Shown: in pieces, positions 60,809 through 64,000 of the stretch | Numbering within the stretch: the first letter of the stretch is position 1 | Layout: the number at the start of each line of letters is the position of its first letter | Assembly: GCF_022201045.2 (NCBI RefSeq) | Contig: NC_068558.1 | Span: 7,283,501-7,347,500 of the forward strand | Source of the DNA: Citrus sinensis | Lineage: Eukaryota; Streptophyta; Magnoliopsida; Sapindales; Rutaceae | Reading direction: 5' to 3' | Length of the DNA stretch: 64,000 nucleotides | Position numbers and translations under genes: made by a program | The notes under the pieces: model-generated | Database searches by the model: none | What the model was told of the DNA's origin: nothing | Seen by the model: the letters and a program-made list of their open reading frames with translations, nothing else

Positions 60809-61100
60809 CAAGTGGTGATTATATTAAATTCAATTATACATGTCATGCATGCATCAATTGGTTATAATACATCAGAGGTATTCTAAAATTTTTCCTTGCC
60901 TGGCCATAATGGTGAGAAATTTTAAAATACATCAGAGGTACTATGTCACTCATGTAACAAGTAAATGTTGCTATGATATGTGTGTATTTAATTTGAAAAA
61001 CCATCATGCAAGTAGTAGTTTGGTTAAATTCAACTACATATGACATGCGTACATCAATTGATTGTAGTACATCAGAAATATTCTACAATTTCTCCAAGGT

Positions 61101-64000
61101 AGTAATTAAATAATAGAAAGATGGAATAGAAGAAGCCTTGCTAACTATACGGTCCACGAAGGATTTTTTTTTTTCCCTCCCCATGCTTTCCGCCCACTCG
61201 AATAATTCTGTACCTAGTCTAGTCTGTAATATCTTTCTCTTTAATTAGTTGCTTTTTCAGCGTTCTTTTTTCTGCAATATATATCTTCAGCAGCTTCTTT
61301 CACAGCTTTCTTGTTTCTTATGCCTTATTCATCCCATTAATACATTATTAAATTATAGTGCAACACGAAATTATCAAATTCTTGCTTTTGTATACGTACA
61401 ATCATTACACATAACTAGCTGTAGTAAAACCATAACTACGGTAAAAAATAGGCTCCGAACAAAAGCATGATGTCTAATAAATAGCTTTTGTATATGTTTT
61501 GTACAATCTCTCGAACAGTACGTTCAAAAACTTAACAAGAAAAGAATTACCATATGACAATTATAAATTGGTTGGACCATTCTGTTGGTGGAATTTAGCT
61601 GGGGGTACGCGGTGGTCATGTAAGAGTAAACAAATATCAACATACATAATCTATAGAGATGTGTACGTACAAAAAGTGATATGTGTTCACAACTCAATTG
61701 GTATTAGAGAAGGCACCGCATAGATAGTACGGGATCAATATAGGTGTGGCTTCGCGACTGTTGTTATAGATGGGGCGAGAGCTGCTACAATCATGAAGCC
61801 CCACACACACACACATATATATATACTCTGATTACATGCATACACCGGCGGCCTGCTCTGTGTTTTGCGCTGACACCAATTACAAATTAATAGGGCGACC
61901 TGTCGAGGGTTGCAGAGGATGGTGAATTGTTATTATCCTAATCCCACATGGAATAAACATACCATGAACCAATGGTACCCTTTTCTTACAAATTAACCAG
62001 GTTAATTTCTGGGTTGAGTTCTATTTATGATGAGTACTTGACATCATATTTAAAAATGCTCAGGTACATGCAGTGTTTTTCATTCTCTTTAATTTCTGCG
62101 TCAACTTCTACAGAGAAACTTAGCAGATGATAAGAATAATTTTTCTCATCTGCCTGTTCTTTTCAGAGTTTCTGCAACCTTGCACATTTAATCAGTAAAA
62201 ACAAATCAATCTCAAATATGAAATCATTATCATCGAAATTGCGAGCCTACAAAAACAAGTTGTCAAACTAGTGCACTAAAGGTTTTGGATACGGAGAATT
62301 TAGATGGGGCAGATGGCGAAATCAGGTGCAGGCATTTAGGTTGATGAAGGCAATGTCAAGTGGGTTATAGGATTGCACGTAGTGATGCACTTGTCTCATA
62401 ATCCATGCATCATTTTCCTAGCTTGGTTTCAACACTGAAGAAACCGGAGTTTGCTGAACAAACTGATCGCCACAGCCAATCTTATTTTTTACCTCTCTAT
62501 GGATTGTGTAAATTTCAAGTGGTCCCCTTCGTGTCTTTTTGCTCTGTACTTGACGATGTTATGAATCAATCATCGGTAAAATGGAGATGCTGAGACTACA
62601 TCCCCTCACAATTTACTGGCCATAACGAATCTTAAAAATAATTTTCATATCAATTTACTTGACAAACGCAGAAAAATTGGACCATATACAAACACCATCA
62701 TATAGATAGAATTCATAGAATCCTCAATTGAGGATTTTGTTAAAGAAAAATTAGGTCCTATATATATGCACCCAAGTACACATCAATGAACCTGTTGACT
62801 TCTATCTCACGAAGATAATTTTTTTGGACAAGTTTATAATTTAATTTTAAGAGTATCTATCAAAAATATTTTAATTTTTGTTTACTCTTCTTGTGTGAAA
62901 TCGAGAACTTAAGAGATAGCTTTTTATTTTTTACTCTTTTCTCATAACATACGTATAGCCGCCCCCCGCCCCCCCCAAAAAAAAAAAGAAAAAGAAAGAA
63001 TCAATCGACATGTCGAGATATCATGCACTCGTCAGAATTGCTTAGAAGTGTTCATATTATGGCATGATTACGATAGTGCCGTGAACCAGACGCCAAGCTT
63101 TTCACATTCGCTAAATTGAAACTAACTGCCACTTTATTTGTTATCTCCTTCACTAATCAACATATCAAAAGTAGTGACTACTGACATATACGGAAACCCG
63201 ACTGTTTACGCATGCAAATATATTTTGTAAATTAGGGGACCGAGCCCATGTGCATCGATCTTTATCATCCGTTGAGTCCGAGAGTTGTAAAGCAATTTTC
63301 TTTCTGGAATGGCAGCCGTAAACCACAAAAGTCGACACCGTCTTTTCCGGACAAGATACTCACCAAAAGCATTTGAAATTAGAAATTAAGATTTGGTTAT
63401 AAATATGATTTGGCTCCATGCATGGGCTGACTTGGACGTCGAATACGATTGTTAAAAATTATTTATCATTGTTTACGTAAGTGAAGTAGGTTAAGGTCGA
63501 AGTTAAAGATGAGGAATATTTTCCACTCTCTGGCAGCCTTCCGCTTTAAGTTTCTTTCCTTTTTCTCTGCAGAGAAGAAAGGAACTTCCGAAAGTTTAAA
63601 CTTAAGAAGGATTTCGATTCAATATTAAGTTGATCAGTGCTGAATTCTTTATTTATAATTTTTTTATTACACGTTCATGTAATATAAAGTTAAAGATTTA
63701 ATTAATTTTGCATTTTTATTCAATAATTACTAATTGTATATTTTAAAAAAATTAATAAAAATCAACTCTCACTAAATTAAATTCATTAACTAATGGTTCT
63801 AATTTATCTCTTCATGTTGTAGATAATCATTTTTTCTTGGAAGTTAGGCATGTATTATAGAATATTAAGACTCTGTTTGTGCTATTGCTTTTAAGCTAAA
63901 ACTATTGTGAAAAAAAAAAACTTTAATTATAAAATAAAAGTTAATGATATGTAATAATTATAATTTTTCAAATAATAATTTTGACAAAATTATATTAATA
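61101..64000. other. Intergenic DNA to the right edge
   Basis: AT-rich, with CA/TA microsatellite at about 61800-61825, a C-rich/A-rich tract at about 62960-62990 and short frames without homology. I see no supportable gene or bounded element. Confidence 0.4.

Larger units (their letters stand above)
59968..61100. repeat. Direct duplication of about 185 bp, first copy split by nested MITEs
   Basis: Copy A is 59968-60068 plus 60817 to about 60895; copy B is about 60914-61100. Shared landmarks are GAGAAATTTTAAAATACAT, ATATGTGTGTATTTAATTTG (approximate in A), CATCATGCAAGT and ATGCATCAATTGNTT. The insertion at 60069-60808 falls inside copy A, so the duplication is older than the transposon. Confidence 0.75.

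Overview
The window is nuclear DNA of a eudicot plant. The evidence is GT-AG introns, a nuclear LHCA4 gene with a transit peptide, plant-only families (cyclic Dof factor, MIKC*-type MADS, alpha-expansin, calmodulin-like EF-hand protein) and plant lineages of Ty3/gypsy, Ty1/copia, L1 and hAT elements. I cannot name the genus from sequence alone; Citrus or another Sapindales species is only a guess.

Layout. 1-5768 is AT-rich intergenic DNA with a hAT-type relic (2156-2679), a Mutator-type MITE (2897-3098), a cluster of ACGT boxes and a tRNA-related SINE relic. 5769-8755 (+) is a two-exon cyclic Dof factor (CDF). 10511-12745 is a decayed, gag-only copia-type element with two LTRs and a target site duplication (TSD). 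14780-27161 is a large non-autonomous Ty3/gypsy element of Tat/Retand type. It carries gag-protease, no reverse transcriptase, a 122-bp minisatellite and an antisense spliced ORF, and a complete hAT transposon (15877-20103) with an apparently intact transposase has inserted in its gag. Its left LTR is in inverted orientation, yet the whole unit is bounded by a perfect 5-bp TSD.

27582-30060 (-) is a 5'-truncated DEAH-box splicing-helicase pseudogene. 30739-33518 (-) is a four-exon HNH-endonuclease-domain gene. 34280-35883 is a non-autonomous hAT-like element containing a 453-bp TTA/TTG microsatellite. 37342-37908 (+) is a single-exon membrane-anchored EF-hand protein. 38921-39042 is a second Mutator-type MITE. 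39501-45555 is a nearly intact L1-type LINE with a poly(A) tail and TSD. 46419-47473 (+) is LHCA4. 48621-53729 (-) is an eleven-exon MIKC* MADS gene of the AGL30/AGL65 clade. 56703-58009 (-) is an alpha-expansin. 58588-58908 is a tRNA-derived SINE, and 60069-60808 is a hAT-type MITE that itself contains a Mutator-type MITE.

The host genes do not form one pathway; they are independent plant loci: photoperiod transcription factor, DNA-binding HNH protein, calcium sensor, PSI antenna, pollen-type MADS factor and cell-wall loosening protein. About 40% of the window is identifiable transposable element. The most unusual structures are the inverted-LTR gypsy element, its hairpin-bearing minisatellite, and the triplet-repeat-rich hAT-like element.
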